Assembly (NCBI GenBank): GCA_017619375.1
Contig: JAFZSL010000054.1
Span: 1 to 64,000 of the forward strand
Source: Prevotella sp.
GTDB taxonomy: Bacteria > Bacteroidota > Bacteroidia > Bacteroidales > Bacteroidaceae
Reading direction: 5' to 3'
Length of the DNA stretch: 64,000 nucleotides
Shown here: positions 33,357 through 42,253 of the stretch, piece by piece
How the letters are laid out: each line of letters opens with the position of its first letter
Numbering within the stretch: the first letter of the stretch is position 1
Position numbers and translations under genes: made by a program
The notes under the pieces: generated by a model
What the model was told of the DNA's origin: nothing
What the model saw: only the letters and a program-made list of their open reading frames with translations
Databases searched by the model: none

Positions 33357-34135
33357 ACAATGGCAATCTTTCGTTTCAGCAGGATGAAAACCTGCGCGAA
33401 GCACTCAGACAGGAAGAGGCCTCATTGTCGCAGATGTCTGCCGACTTGAATGACCGGCTGATGAAGCGCCTGCGCCATGAGAAGCGGAGACGCCATTTGG
33501 CAGACTGGCCGTGGGTGGCTGCCGCCTGTGTGACCGCAGTAATGGTTGTGTGGCTGCTGCCGCAAAGAGAGACTTGCGACGGGGTAATGATTGGCTCTGG
33601 GGAAATGGCAGGGCAAGGCAGTTCGCTTGCCACTGAAAAGGGCGCTGATAATGGCCTGCAAGAAACAAAGGACATGGCACCCCCTACAATGGTTCAGGAT
33701 GGTCGGATGGCAAATCCTGAAACTCACATCAGCCAGATTGCAAAAACGACAGAACGGGAGCATAAGATGGAAGCCACAACTTCAAATATGCCTATGCAAT
33801 CCTCATCACCCGTTACAAATACGAATAAGAAAGAGCAAAGTGAAACGGCACATAATACCGAGGCGCTTTTAGTGCAGGAAAAACCATCAGGCCTTCCTAA
33901 GGACGTGACCTCAAGTGGTGAAATGGAGCCTGCAGACTTGCCTCGCACACAGGTGAAGCCTCAACAAGTAGTGCTCACAGAGCGAGACATTCCCATCAAC
34001 CGTCCAGAAAACTATCACTATACACCAGAGGAACTCGCCTTGATGCGACGGCAGGCCAATGAAGCCTACGTGAAGTGGATGGAACTGGAATTGGAAATCA
34101 TGAAATATCAATTTGAACAAATAGCAAATCAATAA
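33353..34135 (+). CDS. Putative anti-sigma factor, single-pass membrane protein
   Basis: 260 residues, start overlapping the sigma stop by 4 nt. A charged N-terminal region (about 1-45, EEASLSQMSADLNDRLMKRL) precedes one membrane span (WVAAACVTAVMVVWLLP, about 50-66). A long Gln/Thr/Glu-rich periplasmic part ends in a coil-like segment (YTPEELALMRRQANEAYVKW). There is no zinc-binding HxxxCxxC motif. The role is inferred from gene order and topology rather than from a recognised domain. Confidence 0.65.
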   Translation: MNNGNLSFQQDENLREALRQEEASLSQMSADLNDRLMKRLRHEKRRRHLADWPWVAAACVTAVMVVWLLPQRETCDGVMIGSGEMAGQGSSLATEKGADNGLQETKDMAPPTMVQDGRMANPETHISQIAKTTEREHKMEATTSNMPMQSSSPVTNTNKKEQSETAHNTEALLVQEKPSGLPKDVTSSGEMEPADLPRTQVKPQQVVLTERDIPINRPENYHYTPEELALMRRQANEAYVKWMELELEIMKYQFEQIANQ

Positions 34136-34148
34136 AAACATAAATAAT

Positions 34149-35657
34149 ATGAAACGTATCATCTTCATGCTGCTCATCGCATGCAGCACCCTTGCAACCT
34201 TTGCTGCCACATCTCCCGACCTACCGAAAAAGCCGGAGAAAGTCATCGCCAACCTGAACGCCATCATCGATATCTATGGCCACAAGGCAGGACAGTCGTT
34301 TGCCATCAACAGGAATCCGAACACCAACATCATCGAGTCGAGCGAGAAGATTGCCACCTTCTCATGCAATACGAGTGATCGCTCTTTTGAAACCATTGCA
34401 GAGAGTTTCATGGCCGACGAACCGCTGTGCTATCAGATACTGCACCTGGTGCCCGGCAACAAAGAGGTGTTCAAACTCAAAGTAGTGACCAACGAAGGCT
34501 CAAAGAGCATCTTGCTCCGCTCAAAGAATGAACAGGAAATGTGGCTGATGTGTACGAAGAACCCTGAGAATCCACAACTGCGTGATGCCTATGCCATTGT
34601 CTGGGAAGAGGGTGACTTTTTTGGAGATAAAGAAGTGGAAGGAACGGTCTATATGATTACGTCGCTGCGTCCTGACATCTATGAGAAGAACGCGGAGAGC
34701 AACAAGCGGATGTTCAAGATTGAGGGCCGCGTGGATGCCAACATCGCCGACTCGCTCTACAACATCTACATCGCCGACTCGCGTGATGCCCTCTATGCCT
34801 TGGATGATGATGACTATGTGGCCTGCGTGCCAGTGGTGAACAAGCGCTTCGAGTTTCAGACCGAACTCGACCATCCCATGGTGGGGCGCCTTCGCTGCAT
34901 CTTCCCCGACGGCTCGCTCTGCTCCGCATGGATAGACCTCGATTTCGTGCCTGGCGAGACCTACCGCATCACCGTGCACAATGGCTACTACGACGAAGAC
35001 CGCGACTACGAGCGCCGCGTGGGACGCCAGTCGGGCCGGAGCCTGTTGGTGAAAGATTCCGGAAGGGAGCAGGCTTTTGTGGCTCGTCTCGACTCGATGT
35101 TCACCGAGGGGCGGTATTGGCATGGCAACGAATCCAGTCACCAGGTAGTGGCAGTTGGTAATACTTTGGCCGTGGAGTCTGATAACGAAATGGAATGGTG
35201 GATGAAGACCATCTCTCCCGAACAGAAGATGCGTTTTGAGATGAAAGGGAAGGTGCTTGAAGGCGACATGGAAGCATTGCAAGGAATCTACGAGCAGGTT
35301 GGCGAGAAGTTTAGTGAAGCCCAGGAATTTAATAAAAAGAAGGGCCTTGTGGGTAATGGGATGACTCCCAAATTAGACCCGCTTTATGAGCAGATTGTCA
35401 GTCTGAACAAAAAAATGGATGCCGATATTCAAGACCTCTTGAAAGAAGCAATATCTGCCCATATGCCCGCATCCGGACTAATCGAACTCTATGGTCACAT
35501 GTTGGGAGACACCTACTCGGATCAAAACAAGGCACTGACGGTGATGCTGTTGGCCGACCCCAGCAAAAAAGGGAAGAAAACACAGAAATACGTTCAAAAG
35601 TTGATGGAGAAATACATGGAAGAAATGAATACACTCGTGAATGAACCAAAATGGTGA
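34149..35657 (+). CDS. Exported protein with DUF4369-like domain and an internal GH92-derived segment
   Basis: 502 residues, signal peptide MKRIIFMLLIACSTLATFA. About 195-300 resembles the DUF4369 beta domain (MFKIEGRVDANIADSLYNI ... DFVPGETYRITVHNG). About 365-500 is helical. Between them, residues about 310-331 read FVARLDSMFTEGRYWHGNE followed by SSHQV. This equals the phosphatase-GH92 fusion (FVARLDSMFTEGRYWHGNE then PCHQV), where it is part of the active site. At DNA level 35079-35122 is identical to 15852-15895, in the same frame. No other GH92 sequence is present, so the patch looks transplanted. The gene is 13 nt after the anti-sigma gene, third in the sigma operon. Confidence 0.8.
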   Translation: MKRIIFMLLIACSTLATFAATSPDLPKKPEKVIANLNAIIDIYGHKAGQSFAINRNPNTNIIESSEKIATFSCNTSDRSFETIAESFMADEPLCYQILHLVPGNKEVFKLKVVTNEGSKSILLRSKNEQEMWLMCTKNPENPQLRDAYAIVWEEGDFFGDKEVEGTVYMITSLRPDIYEKNAESNKRMFKIEGRVDANIADSLYNIYIADSRDALYALDDDDYVACVPVVNKRFEFQTELDHPMVGRLRCIFPDGSLCSAWIDLDFVPGETYRITVHNGYYDEDRDYERRVGRQSGRSLLVKDSGREQAFVARLDSMFTEGRYWHGNESSHQVVAVGNTLAVESDNEMEWWMKTISPEQKMRFEMKGKVLEGDMEALQGIYEQVGEKFSEAQEFNKKKGLVGNGMTPKLDPLYEQIVSLNKKMDADIQDLLKEAISAHMPASGLIELYGHMLGDTYSDQNKALTVMLLADPSKKGKKTQKYVQKLMEKYMEEMNTLVNEPKW

Positions 35658-35802
35658 AGGAAGGAGCATGCACAACAACGAAATAATATCGACAGATTTA
35701 AATTCATAAGTACCCGGGACATGGCATGGGGCGCAGTGATGCGTCTCATGCCTTTTGCTTGCAAAATGAAATGATAAGAACGTTTGCTGCTATTCATGAA
35801 TC

Positions 35803-35820
35803 TCTGAACATTTGTTCAGA
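35803..35820. promoter_or_regulatory. Palindromic operator, copy 3
   Basis: Exact copy of TCTGAACATTTGTTCAGA. It lies 287 nt before the barrel gene and 115 nt before the conserved TTTACC block, compared with 83-81 nt in the other two cassettes. Confidence 0.65.
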
Positions 35821-35934
35821 TTTTAGGCCTCTGCACCTACTTTTGGGTTTTCTTCGAGGGTGTTATGAAAAGCAATGTTTACTTTTACAATCTGAAACTT
35901 GCTGCCGAACACTTATGGAAACTCCAAAAAAAGG

Positions 35935-35962
35935 TTTACCTTTTCTGTTTTCATTCGTGATA
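35935..35962 (+). promoter_or_regulatory. Conserved ECF-like promoter block, copy 3 (barrel gene)
   Basis: TTTACCTTTT then CATTCGTGATA with the same spacing as before the sigma gene and its pseudogene. It would link the barrel gene to the sigma factor at 30001. Confidence 0.5.
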
Positions 35963-36089
35963 CTAACAGGAGGATTCGCTTATTTTCCCCCAAGGAAGAT
36001 TTTTCGCCATGGTTAAGAACATTTAACGTCTCATAGATATATATTATAACCAAAACGGCGTATATATAAAAAAGGTAACGATAAAAGAA

Positions 36090-38843
36090 ATGAACAAGCA
36101 AACCATCATCACCATTCTGCTTGCCCTCGTCGCATCATTTGTTGTAGTGTCATCCGCTCATGCTGATGTTATCCGTGGACGCGTTGTGGACTCGGAAACC
36201 AAGGAGGCACTGCCTCAAGCGACAATAAAGATGACGCAGAAAATTGGCGACAATGGCTATATGACGATGACAACAACAGCCGATTCGCTGGGCGTGTTCC
36301 ATGTTCGCGCAGAGGGGAAGTGCAGCATAGAGGCATCCATGCTGGGCTACTATACGAAGAAGAAAACGGTCTTGGCCTTCGGCGACAGTGAGAAAGACAC
36401 GCTCGACATCGGAACGATTGAGTTGAAGATTTCACCTCAAATGTTGAAAATGGTCGAGGTGACAGGCCATGCACGAAGGTTCACAGTAAGAGGCGACACC
36501 ATTGTCTTCCATCCGGAGGCTTTCCACTTGCAGGAGGGAGCACGCCTTGACGAACTCATCCGTCAGTTGCCAGGCGTGGAGGTGGATGGTCAGGGCCGGA
36601 TGACGTGGAACGGCAAGCCCATTCGACTGACGATGGATGGAGAGGGCATGATGGGAGGCGACCAGTTGATGAAACAGTTGCCGGCCGAGGCGGTACAGGA
36701 CATCAAGGCTTACAACAAGGCATCGGAGTTCAGTGAACGCACGGGCAAGGATGACGGCACAGAGGACATGGTGCTCGACCTGACTATCAAGCCTGGATTC
36801 CTCGACCGGTGGTATGGAGATGTGAAGGCAGGCTACCAAACACCCAAATACTACGAGGGGGAACTTTCGATGAACCGTCTGTCCAAGACCGATCCTGTGA
36901 TGGTTTTTGGCAATGCCAACAACATAGACAAAACCATCCGTAAAAGTATGAACGGATGGAGCGCCGGATGGGGCAATGGCTACGGACAGGAACAGGGCGC
37001 CGCCGGTGGCTATCAGCACAAGTGGAAAAGAGAAGAAGGCACACAGGAGATGAGAAGCCAATACACTTTCAGCGGCAACATGGCCCATGATGACAAATGG
37101 GGCACTTCTTACGGAGAGAAAGAGACCTATTTGCCCAATACTGCCGCCACACGCAGCACCAGCGAGACGCATCATCGCACCCACGACTTAAACCCGACGT
37201 TGAATGCCGATATGCGTTGGGCCACCGACACCCTGAATACTTTCTCCCTCCGAGCGAGCGTGGAGCATAAAAAGAAACGCTCGCACAGCAGACAAACCGA
37301 TGAACAGACAATTCAACGGATAGGCGACGGCATGTCGGGAATGGAATCGGATGGCGCATTGGACCCTTCGGGTGGTTTCTTGCCCACTCTTTCGCAATTT
37401 GTTAGTTCCCGCCAGGAAGGCCATACGACCAAACTCAGTTCCATGGCGATGTGGGAACATTACATCAAGGATGGCGGACTCAGCGGCAGCGTCTCATTGG
37501 ACTACACTGAGGGAGAGACCAACCGCTGGACCGACCGAACTGTCACTTCTCACATGGCATCGCTCGCCTCGTCGCAGTTGAGTCAGTCGTCCACTTCCCC
37601 CAACTCTGCACTGTCCACAGAGGCTCAATTCCTTTTCTCCAACTGGCTCACCAAGAAATGGCTGGTGAAAGCACAATACATCTTCATGTATGGCCGAAAC
37701 AGCAACGACTGCGACTTCTTGACCGATGGCGTGGCAGATGCCGCCAATTCCTACCGTGACCGCTCCACCAATCACTCCCATAGCCTGAGAGTCGGTTCCA
37801 CCTTCAACCTCGCACCTGTTCAAATCATGCCCAATGTCACAGCAAACTGGCTGCGTGAAAGCCAGGACTATCAGCGAGGCGTGCTCGATACCGCCGCCGT
37901 GCGCCACAGAATACTCATCCAACCTGACATCCGCGCCACATGGAAACTGAGCAAGACTGTCGGTTTCGAACTGAACTACAACTTCAACACGTCACGACCC
38001 GGAATCATCCAGACCCTCGGCTACCGCGATCTCACCGACCCGCTCTTCATCACCGAGGGGAACCCTGCCCTGAAAGATACCCACAGCCACTACTTCAAAT
38101 TGGCATATAACATGGTGCTCGCCCGCAGCCAGACCTCGCTTGGTGCCAGTGTCGAATATAAGACAAATGACCGCGACCGCGTGACGGCTCTCAGTTATAA
38201 TCCAACGACCGCTGTCTATGTCAGCCGTCCAGAGAACGTCCGCGGCAGCCGCACATGGGAGTTCCGCCTTGACATGGACCAGGCTCTTGGCGAGATGCTC
38301 AGATTGGAGAATGAGTTTCGATTAAATGCCGGGCAACACTACGGCTACTTGACTTTGCTACCTGCTCAGACCGAACGCACGTTGAACAGGCAGACCGATT
38401 TTCACCCTAAAGACCGAATCACCCTGTCTCTTGACATGGACTGGCTCAAAGCCTCTGCCTTTGCCAAAATCGAGGCAGACCGCCTGCGTTTCTCGGCATC
38501 GCCCGAACAAAACACCACGCTTTGGAACAACGATTTCGGCATTACTGCCGAAGCCACTGTGGGAAAGTTTGTTTTTGAGACAGATATTACGGAAATCACC
38601 CGCCGTGGTTATCCCGCTCAGTCGATGAACCGAAACATGCTCCTTTGGAATGCGGGAGCCACGTGGAAGATTCTGAAGAACAAGGCTCGTCTGAAACTCG
38701 AATTTGAGGACATCCTCAACAAGCAGGATGATTTTTGGAGTGAGCGTTCAGCCTACCAGCATTCCACCTCATGGCAGGATTTCCGCCACCACTATGTTAA
38801 CATCAGTTTCATTTACCATTTGGATGCGAAGAAGAAGGACTGA
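36090..38843 (+). CDS. Outer-membrane beta-barrel receptor-like protein with regulatory-like N-domain
   Basis: 917 residues. A signal peptide ends near SSAHA, then a carboxypeptidase-regulatory-like domain (about 26-110: DVIRGRVVDSETKEALPQAT ... FHVRAEGKCSI) and a plug-like region (about 125-225: VEVTGHARRFTVRGDT, LIRQLPGVEVDGQGRMTW). A long barrel follows, ending in VNISFIYHLDAKKKD. The plug and barrel are of the OMP_b-brl_3 type rather than SusC, there is no susD partner, and no clear TonB box was seen. The upstream DNA has the palindrome and promoter block shared with the sigma operon at 30001, so it is the likely target of that sigma factor. Confidence 0.85.
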   Translation: MNKQTIITILLALVASFVVVSSAHADVIRGRVVDSETKEALPQATIKMTQKIGDNGYMTMTTTADSLGVFHVRAEGKCSIEASMLGYYTKKKTVLAFGDSEKDTLDIGTIELKISPQMLKMVEVTGHARRFTVRGDTIVFHPEAFHLQEGARLDELIRQLPGVEVDGQGRMTWNGKPIRLTMDGEGMMGGDQLMKQLPAEAVQDIKAYNKASEFSERTGKDDGTEDMVLDLTIKPGFLDRWYGDVKAGYQTPKYYEGELSMNRLSKTDPVMVFGNANNIDKTIRKSMNGWSAGWGNGYGQEQGAAGGYQHKWKREEGTQEMRSQYTFSGNMAHDDKWGTSYGEKETYLPNTAATRSTSETHHRTHDLNPTLNADMRWATDTLNTFSLRASVEHKKKRSHSRQTDEQTIQRIGDGMSGMESDGALDPSGGFLPTLSQFVSSRQEGHTTKLSSMAMWEHYIKDGGLSGSVSLDYTEGETNRWTDRTVTSHMASLASSQLSQSSTSPNSALSTEAQFLFSNWLTKKWLVKAQYIFMYGRNSNDCDFLTDGVADAANSYRDRSTNHSHSLRVGSTFNLAPVQIMPNVTANWLRESQDYQRGVLDTAAVRHRILIQPDIRATWKLSKTVGFELNYNFNTSRPGIIQTLGYRDLTDPLFITEGNPALKDTHSHYFKLAYNMVLARSQTSLGASVEYKTNDRDRVTALSYNPTTAVYVSRPENVRGSRTWEFRLDMDQALGEMLRLENEFRLNAGQHYGYLTLLPAQTERTLNRQTDFHPKDRITLSLDMDWLKASAFAKIEADRLRFSASPEQNTTLWNNDFGITAEATVGKFVFETDITEITRRGYPAQSMNRNMLLWNAGATWKILKNKARLKLEFEDILNKQDDFWSERSAYQHSTSWQDFRHHYVNISFIYHLDAKKKD

Positions 38844-39188
38844 TGGGTGTGACAAAGATGTTTAAACAATCTGCCAATACGTCCCGATAAATCGGCTACG
38901 AAAGATTAACTCATTTAAAGACCTGTGCTGGAGGGGATTGGTAATCCCCGTCCTCGTCCTCGTCACAATGGCGGGGCGGGCACGAATCAAATGCCACGTC
39001 GAAGGAATATTGGAGATCGACGCGTGGGGCGAACCAATGCTTTGTATGATTCAAAGGTTGGACATAAGGAGCACCTGTTGCGCAATAATCATTGAACCAC
39101 ACACCATTTTCTCTAATCCTTAAGCGCCTTTCTCCATTGTAAAAGGATTTGTCGCTTAGATACCCCGATGCTATTGCTATTTCAGTAA
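38844..39188. other. Gene-poor stretch after the barrel gene
   Basis: No gene is supported. A minus-strand frame at 38911-39185 stays open for about 90 codons (ending DEDEDGDYQSPPAQVFK) but lacks a start and resembles no family; it is probably part of an old insertion scar. Confidence 0.35.
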
Positions 39189-39263
39189 GGAATTACCATC
39201 GAATATTACAACAACCGCCGCTCCCATCAAGGCATCGACCATCAGATTCCTATGGTGCGATGA
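39189..39263 (+). mobile_element. C-terminal scrap of an IS3-family transposase
   Basis: The frame reads EYYNNRRSHQGIDHQIPMVR then stop. This is the end of the DDE integrase domain of IS3-group OrfB proteins, where YYN.RR.H..... follows the catalytic Glu. No start, no upstream catalytic residues and no terminal inverted repeats were found, so this is a relic. Confidence 0.65.
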
Positions 39264-39435
39264 AAACAAGTGGCATGGGCGAAAAAAAACAGAAAAAGTG
39301 ATGGCTTTACGAGAATTATTTGTAAATTTGTCGCATCTATGATAGGATATTGTTTTACATAGTCTGTTGTCTGCCATGTGGGACTGAAGGATTGTGGTTA
39401 TAGCCTTGGCAACATTGGGTAATGGGGTGCTACCA
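39264..39435. other. Stretch between two gene scraps
   Basis: No coding frame or clear regulatory site recognised. Confidence 0.35.
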
Positions 39436-39596
39436 TCTGCTATAAATGCAAGTTGCGAAAGTTGTGGTTCGAACTGGAGAGTAACAGACTAAAGAACGAA
39501 CTGGCAGGGAATATCATCTATAATTGGAATCCACCACATATAGAGATGACTTTGCCATTCAATGAACCAGATGAAAATGAGGTGTGCCTATTCTAA
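39436..39596 (+). pseudogene. C-terminal scrap of an unrecognised gene
   Basis: An open frame without start codon that reads WFELESNRLKNELAGNIIYN and ends NEPDENEVCLF. The composition is protein-like. It is followed by a proper terminator at 39634, supporting a former gene end. Family not recognised. Confidence 0.35.
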
Positions 39597-39633
39597 TGTC
39601 TCATCTACATTTGGTGAATACTAAAAAACAAAA

Positions 39634-39671
39634 GGGAAAGAAGAGTTAAATCTTCATTTCCCTATTTTTTT
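39634..39671 (+). terminator. Terminator after the gene scrap
   Basis: Stem GGGAAAGAAGA/TCTTCATTTCCC with one bulge, followed by TATTTTTTT. Confidence 0.7.
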
Positions 39672-39748
39672 GTCTCACCATTCCTCTTGTTTTTGGGGGT
39701 GATTTTGGGGGTGGTGTTTGTAAATCACTGATAATCAAGCGATGTTGC

Positions 39749-39832
39749 GGAGAGAGAGGGATTCGAACCCCCGGTACCTCTCGGTACGTCGGTTTTCAAG
39801 ACCGATGCATTAGACCACTCTGCCATCTCTCC
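39749..39832 (-). tRNA. tRNA-Ser (TGA)
   Basis: Class II tRNA: acceptor GGAGAGA/TCTCTCC, anticodon loop CTTGAAA (UGA), long variable arm with a GTACC/GGTAC stem, and T arm with TTCGAAT. The IS3 and other scraps lie just beyond its 3' end, a common integration target. Confidence 0.95.
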
Positions 39833-40083
39833 TTGGGTGGTTATTTCAAAAGCGAGTGCAAAATTACTTATTTTTTTTGTGGCGTGCAAATTTTTGGACT
39901 TTTTTTTGTTACTTTTTGGACGAAGTGACTTTTAAGGCTCTCTCTCAGGCCTTATGGTATGAATGATGACACAGTATGAGAACAGGGTGGGGGACAGGTC
40001 TTTGAAAGCGTATGGACAAGGTGGATGGTGTCGGAAGGGAAGAATTTTTGATGCATTTTCATCCCTTTCTAATGGGAAATGAT
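39833..40083. other. Intergenic stretch between tRNA-Ser and the deacetylase gene
   Basis: No gene seen; specifically no trace of a NagB (glucosamine-6-phosphate deaminase) domain, which normally precedes the deacetylase in Bacteroidales. Confidence 0.5.
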
Positions 40084-40091
40084 TAATTTTG
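40084..40091 (+). promoter_or_regulatory. -7 box of the LmbE-like gene
   Basis: TAATTTTG followed by CAC, 46 nt before the start codon. No -33 TTTG at the usual spacing. Confidence 0.5.
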
Positions 40092-40136
40092 CACTATCAA
40101 CCTCAACTATACTCTATTGTACCTCAATTTGACACT

Positions 40137-41351
40137 ATGAACCTCAACCTCACTTCAACCATTACGATGCCTGAGCACAAGTTGCGCCGGGAAGTCATCG
40201 AACTATGCCGTTTGACCGGCAAACCCCTTCTGAAGTTGTCCACCAAAGACTATGTTGAGAATGGCATGCGACACTGGGTGGAGCAGTTTGGCTCTGCTGG
40301 TCTGGTGAACATTGAGGTGTTCAACGAGTTGCAGCATACCATCACGGGATGGCCGGGGGGCAAGCCCAACTCCGATGACACCTTTCGACCGGAGCGTTCG
40401 AAGCCTTTCCCTAAGCGGGTGGTGGTGTTCTCGCCACACCCCGACGACGATGTCATCTCCATGGGAGGGACAATCCGACGGCTTATCCAACAAGGGAATG
40501 ATGTCCACATCGCCTATGAGACAAGTGGCGACATTGCTGTCAACGACGACGAGGTCACTCGTTTCATGCATTTCATCAATGGTTTCAACCGGCTGTTTGC
40601 CGATGATGCCGACGAGGCCATCAACCATACATACATATTGGTGAAACAATTCATGCAAAAGAAGAGGCGGGCGGAGTTGGATGCCTATGGTGACAACAAA
40701 TACCTGCATCCCGTGCCGATGGAACCCGTGATGAACGACATCCCGGAAGTGCTCACGTTGAAAGGCTTGATACGTCGAGGCGAGGCCCGTCTGGCGTGTT
40801 CCTACAACAACATCCCAAGCGACCACATTCATTTCCTTGACCTGCCGTTCTATGAGACGGGAACCATAGAGAAACTACCCATGACGGAGCATGATGTCCG
40901 TCCCATCCAGGAACTGCTCTCCACCATCCGTCCTCATCAAGTCTATGTGGCAGCCGATTTGGCCGACCCGCATGGCACCCATCGCAAGTGCACTGACGCC
41001 GTGCTTGCCGCCATCGATGAGGAAAAGTCAGCCGGTGCCGGATGGCTATCGGATTGCCGCGTGTGGATGTATCGTGGCGCTTGGGCCGAGTGGGACATTG
41101 CCGATATAGAGATGTGCGTGCCCATGAGCCCCGAGGAGTTGCGTGAAAAGCGCAATGCCATCCTCAGACATCAGAGTCAGATGGAGAGCGCACCGTTTCT
41201 CGGCAATGACGAACGCCTGTTCTGGCAGCGCGCCGAGGACCGCAACCGGGAGACTGCCCGGAGGTATGACGAATTGGGACTGGCTTGTTACGAGGCGATG
41301 GAGGCCTTTGTGGAATATCGGTTCCAGCCAGCCTCCGCTCGCCATGGATGA
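40137..41351 (+). CDS. LmbE/PIG-L-type deacetylase, stand-alone C-terminal half of a NagB-LmbE protein
   Basis: 404 residues from MNLNLTSTIT; a TTG 48 nt earlier is in frame but overlaps the -7 box. The zinc deacetylase motif SPHPDDDVISMGGT (about 103-116) and the later DPHGTHRKC (His ligand) mark the LmbE/PIG-L fold, which removes N-acetyl groups from GlcNAc derivatives. In Bacteroidales this domain is normally the second half of a ~660-residue protein whose first half is a NagB-like glucosamine-6-phosphate deaminase. The linker part (LCRLTGKPLLKLSTKDYVEN, GWPGGKPN, RPERSKPFPKRV) is kept here but the NagB half is gone. The gene has its own -7 box, so it can be expressed alone. Confidence 0.85.
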   Translation: MNLNLTSTITMPEHKLRREVIELCRLTGKPLLKLSTKDYVENGMRHWVEQFGSAGLVNIEVFNELQHTITGWPGGKPNSDDTFRPERSKPFPKRVVVFSPHPDDDVISMGGTIRRLIQQGNDVHIAYETSGDIAVNDDEVTRFMHFINGFNRLFADDADEAINHTYILVKQFMQKKRRAELDAYGDNKYLHPVPMEPVMNDIPEVLTLKGLIRRGEARLACSYNNIPSDHIHFLDLPFYETGTIEKLPMTEHDVRPIQELLSTIRPHQVYVAADLADPHGTHRKCTDAVLAAIDEEKSAGAGWLSDCRVWMYRGAWAEWDIADIEMCVPMSPEELREKRNAILRHQSQMESAPFLGNDERLFWQRAEDRNRETARRYDELGLACYEAMEAFVEYRFQPASARHG

Positions 41352-41358
41352 TGGTAGG

Positions 41359-42213
41359 TCATTCCAATATCTTGGTGACCTCGGCTATGCTCTTCGCCTC
41401 GACGCTTGAACTGTTCTTGCCTTTCACATAGACACGCCCGGCCTCGTTGTCCACATGGGTCACGACATAATTGGGGCGATAGGTGTTGACCCATGTCGCC
41501 CAGACTTCGTCGCCAACCTTGATTTTCTCCTTGAAGGGGATGAGGCGCACATCGGCCTTGTCGTAAGCCTCGATCTTGCTGCCGAATCCCAGTACCAACA
41601 CCTTGTTGCCTTCCACGTGGATGAGCGTCCCTGCCAACCATTCGTCGCCCTTTTGGATGGCAACTTGGGCGCCGCTCTGCCATTGCTTGTCTTTGATGAC
41701 GGCGAATGTTGACGGTTTCAATGCCTCACCTTTTTTCTTCTCTGCCACCTTGGGGCTTTCGGGGTTGTCGGGCCAGGTCTTGTCGAGGTAGCACACTTTC
41801 GGTTCGAGTGGGTTGCTGTCGTCTACGACGATGGCTCTTTGCAAGCCACTTCCGCTCTGCCACCACGTAAGCACCACGTCGCCCTTCTTCGCCTTGGCGT
41901 TATTGGGCAATGGGATGATCAGCGCGTTGGGTATCTCCACCTCGCCGTTGTAGGTGGCAAGTATGGATTTCTCCTCACTTACGTTTTTGACCGTTGTGTC
42001 ATAAAAGATGAGCACCGCTTCCTTGAGTGGTTTGCCCTCCTTCACGGTTTCGGGATAGTAGGTGTAGGGACTGAGGACGGTCTGACCCTCTGCGATTTTC
42101 ACTTTCACTTGTTGGGGAAAATCCCATGGCCAGGTATCGTTGTCCTGGGCGATGGCCGGCATCACTATGGCCCATGCCATCAAACAGAAAAATGCTCTTG
42201 CGAATGGTTTCAC
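41359..42213 (-). CDS. Exported protein with SH3/Tudor-like beta repeats
   Basis: 284 residues if started at GTG 42213 (VKPFARAFFCLMAWAIVMPAIAQ gives a signal peptide). A longer open frame reaches into the neighbouring gene and is less likely. Repeated barrels of ~60 residues are visible: KKGDVVLTWWQSGSGLQRAI, then SGAQVAIQKGDEWLAGTLIH and VGDEVWATWVNTYRPNYVV. Each has the G(D/A)xV...W..G...A pattern of Agenet/Tudor-like or SH3-like folds. The function is unknown; similar modules bind peptides or glycans. It follows the esterase gene by 41 nt in a minus-strand run. Confidence 0.65.
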   Translation of the reverse strand: MKPFARAFFCLMAWAIVMPAIAQDNDTWPWDFPQQVKVKIAEGQTVLSPYTYYPETVKEGKPLKEAVLIFYDTTVKNVSEEKSILATYNGEVEIPNALIIPLPNNAKAKKGDVVLTWWQSGSGLQRAIVVDDSNPLEPKVCYLDKTWPDNPESPKVAEKKKGEALKPSTFAVIKDKQWQSGAQVAIQKGDEWLAGTLIHVEGNKVLVLGFGSKIEAYDKADVRLIPFKEKIKVGDEVWATWVNTYRPNYVVTHVDNEAGRVYVKGKNSSSVEAKSIAEVTKILE

Positions 42214-42253
42214 TTTGTTTTTTTTAAGATGAATAGTGTTAACTGTGATAATG

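Larger units (their letters stand above)
35658..36089. other. Regulatory gap before the barrel gene
   Basis: Contains the third palindrome (35803-35820) and ECF-like promoter block (35935-35962), then about 125 nt of A/T-rich leader. No gene seen. Confidence 0.6.

Noticed and set aside
38911-39185. Minus-strand frame ending DEDEDGDYQSPPAQVFK as a gene
   Set aside because: No start codon in a sensible place, no recognised domain, and it overlaps an insertion scar.
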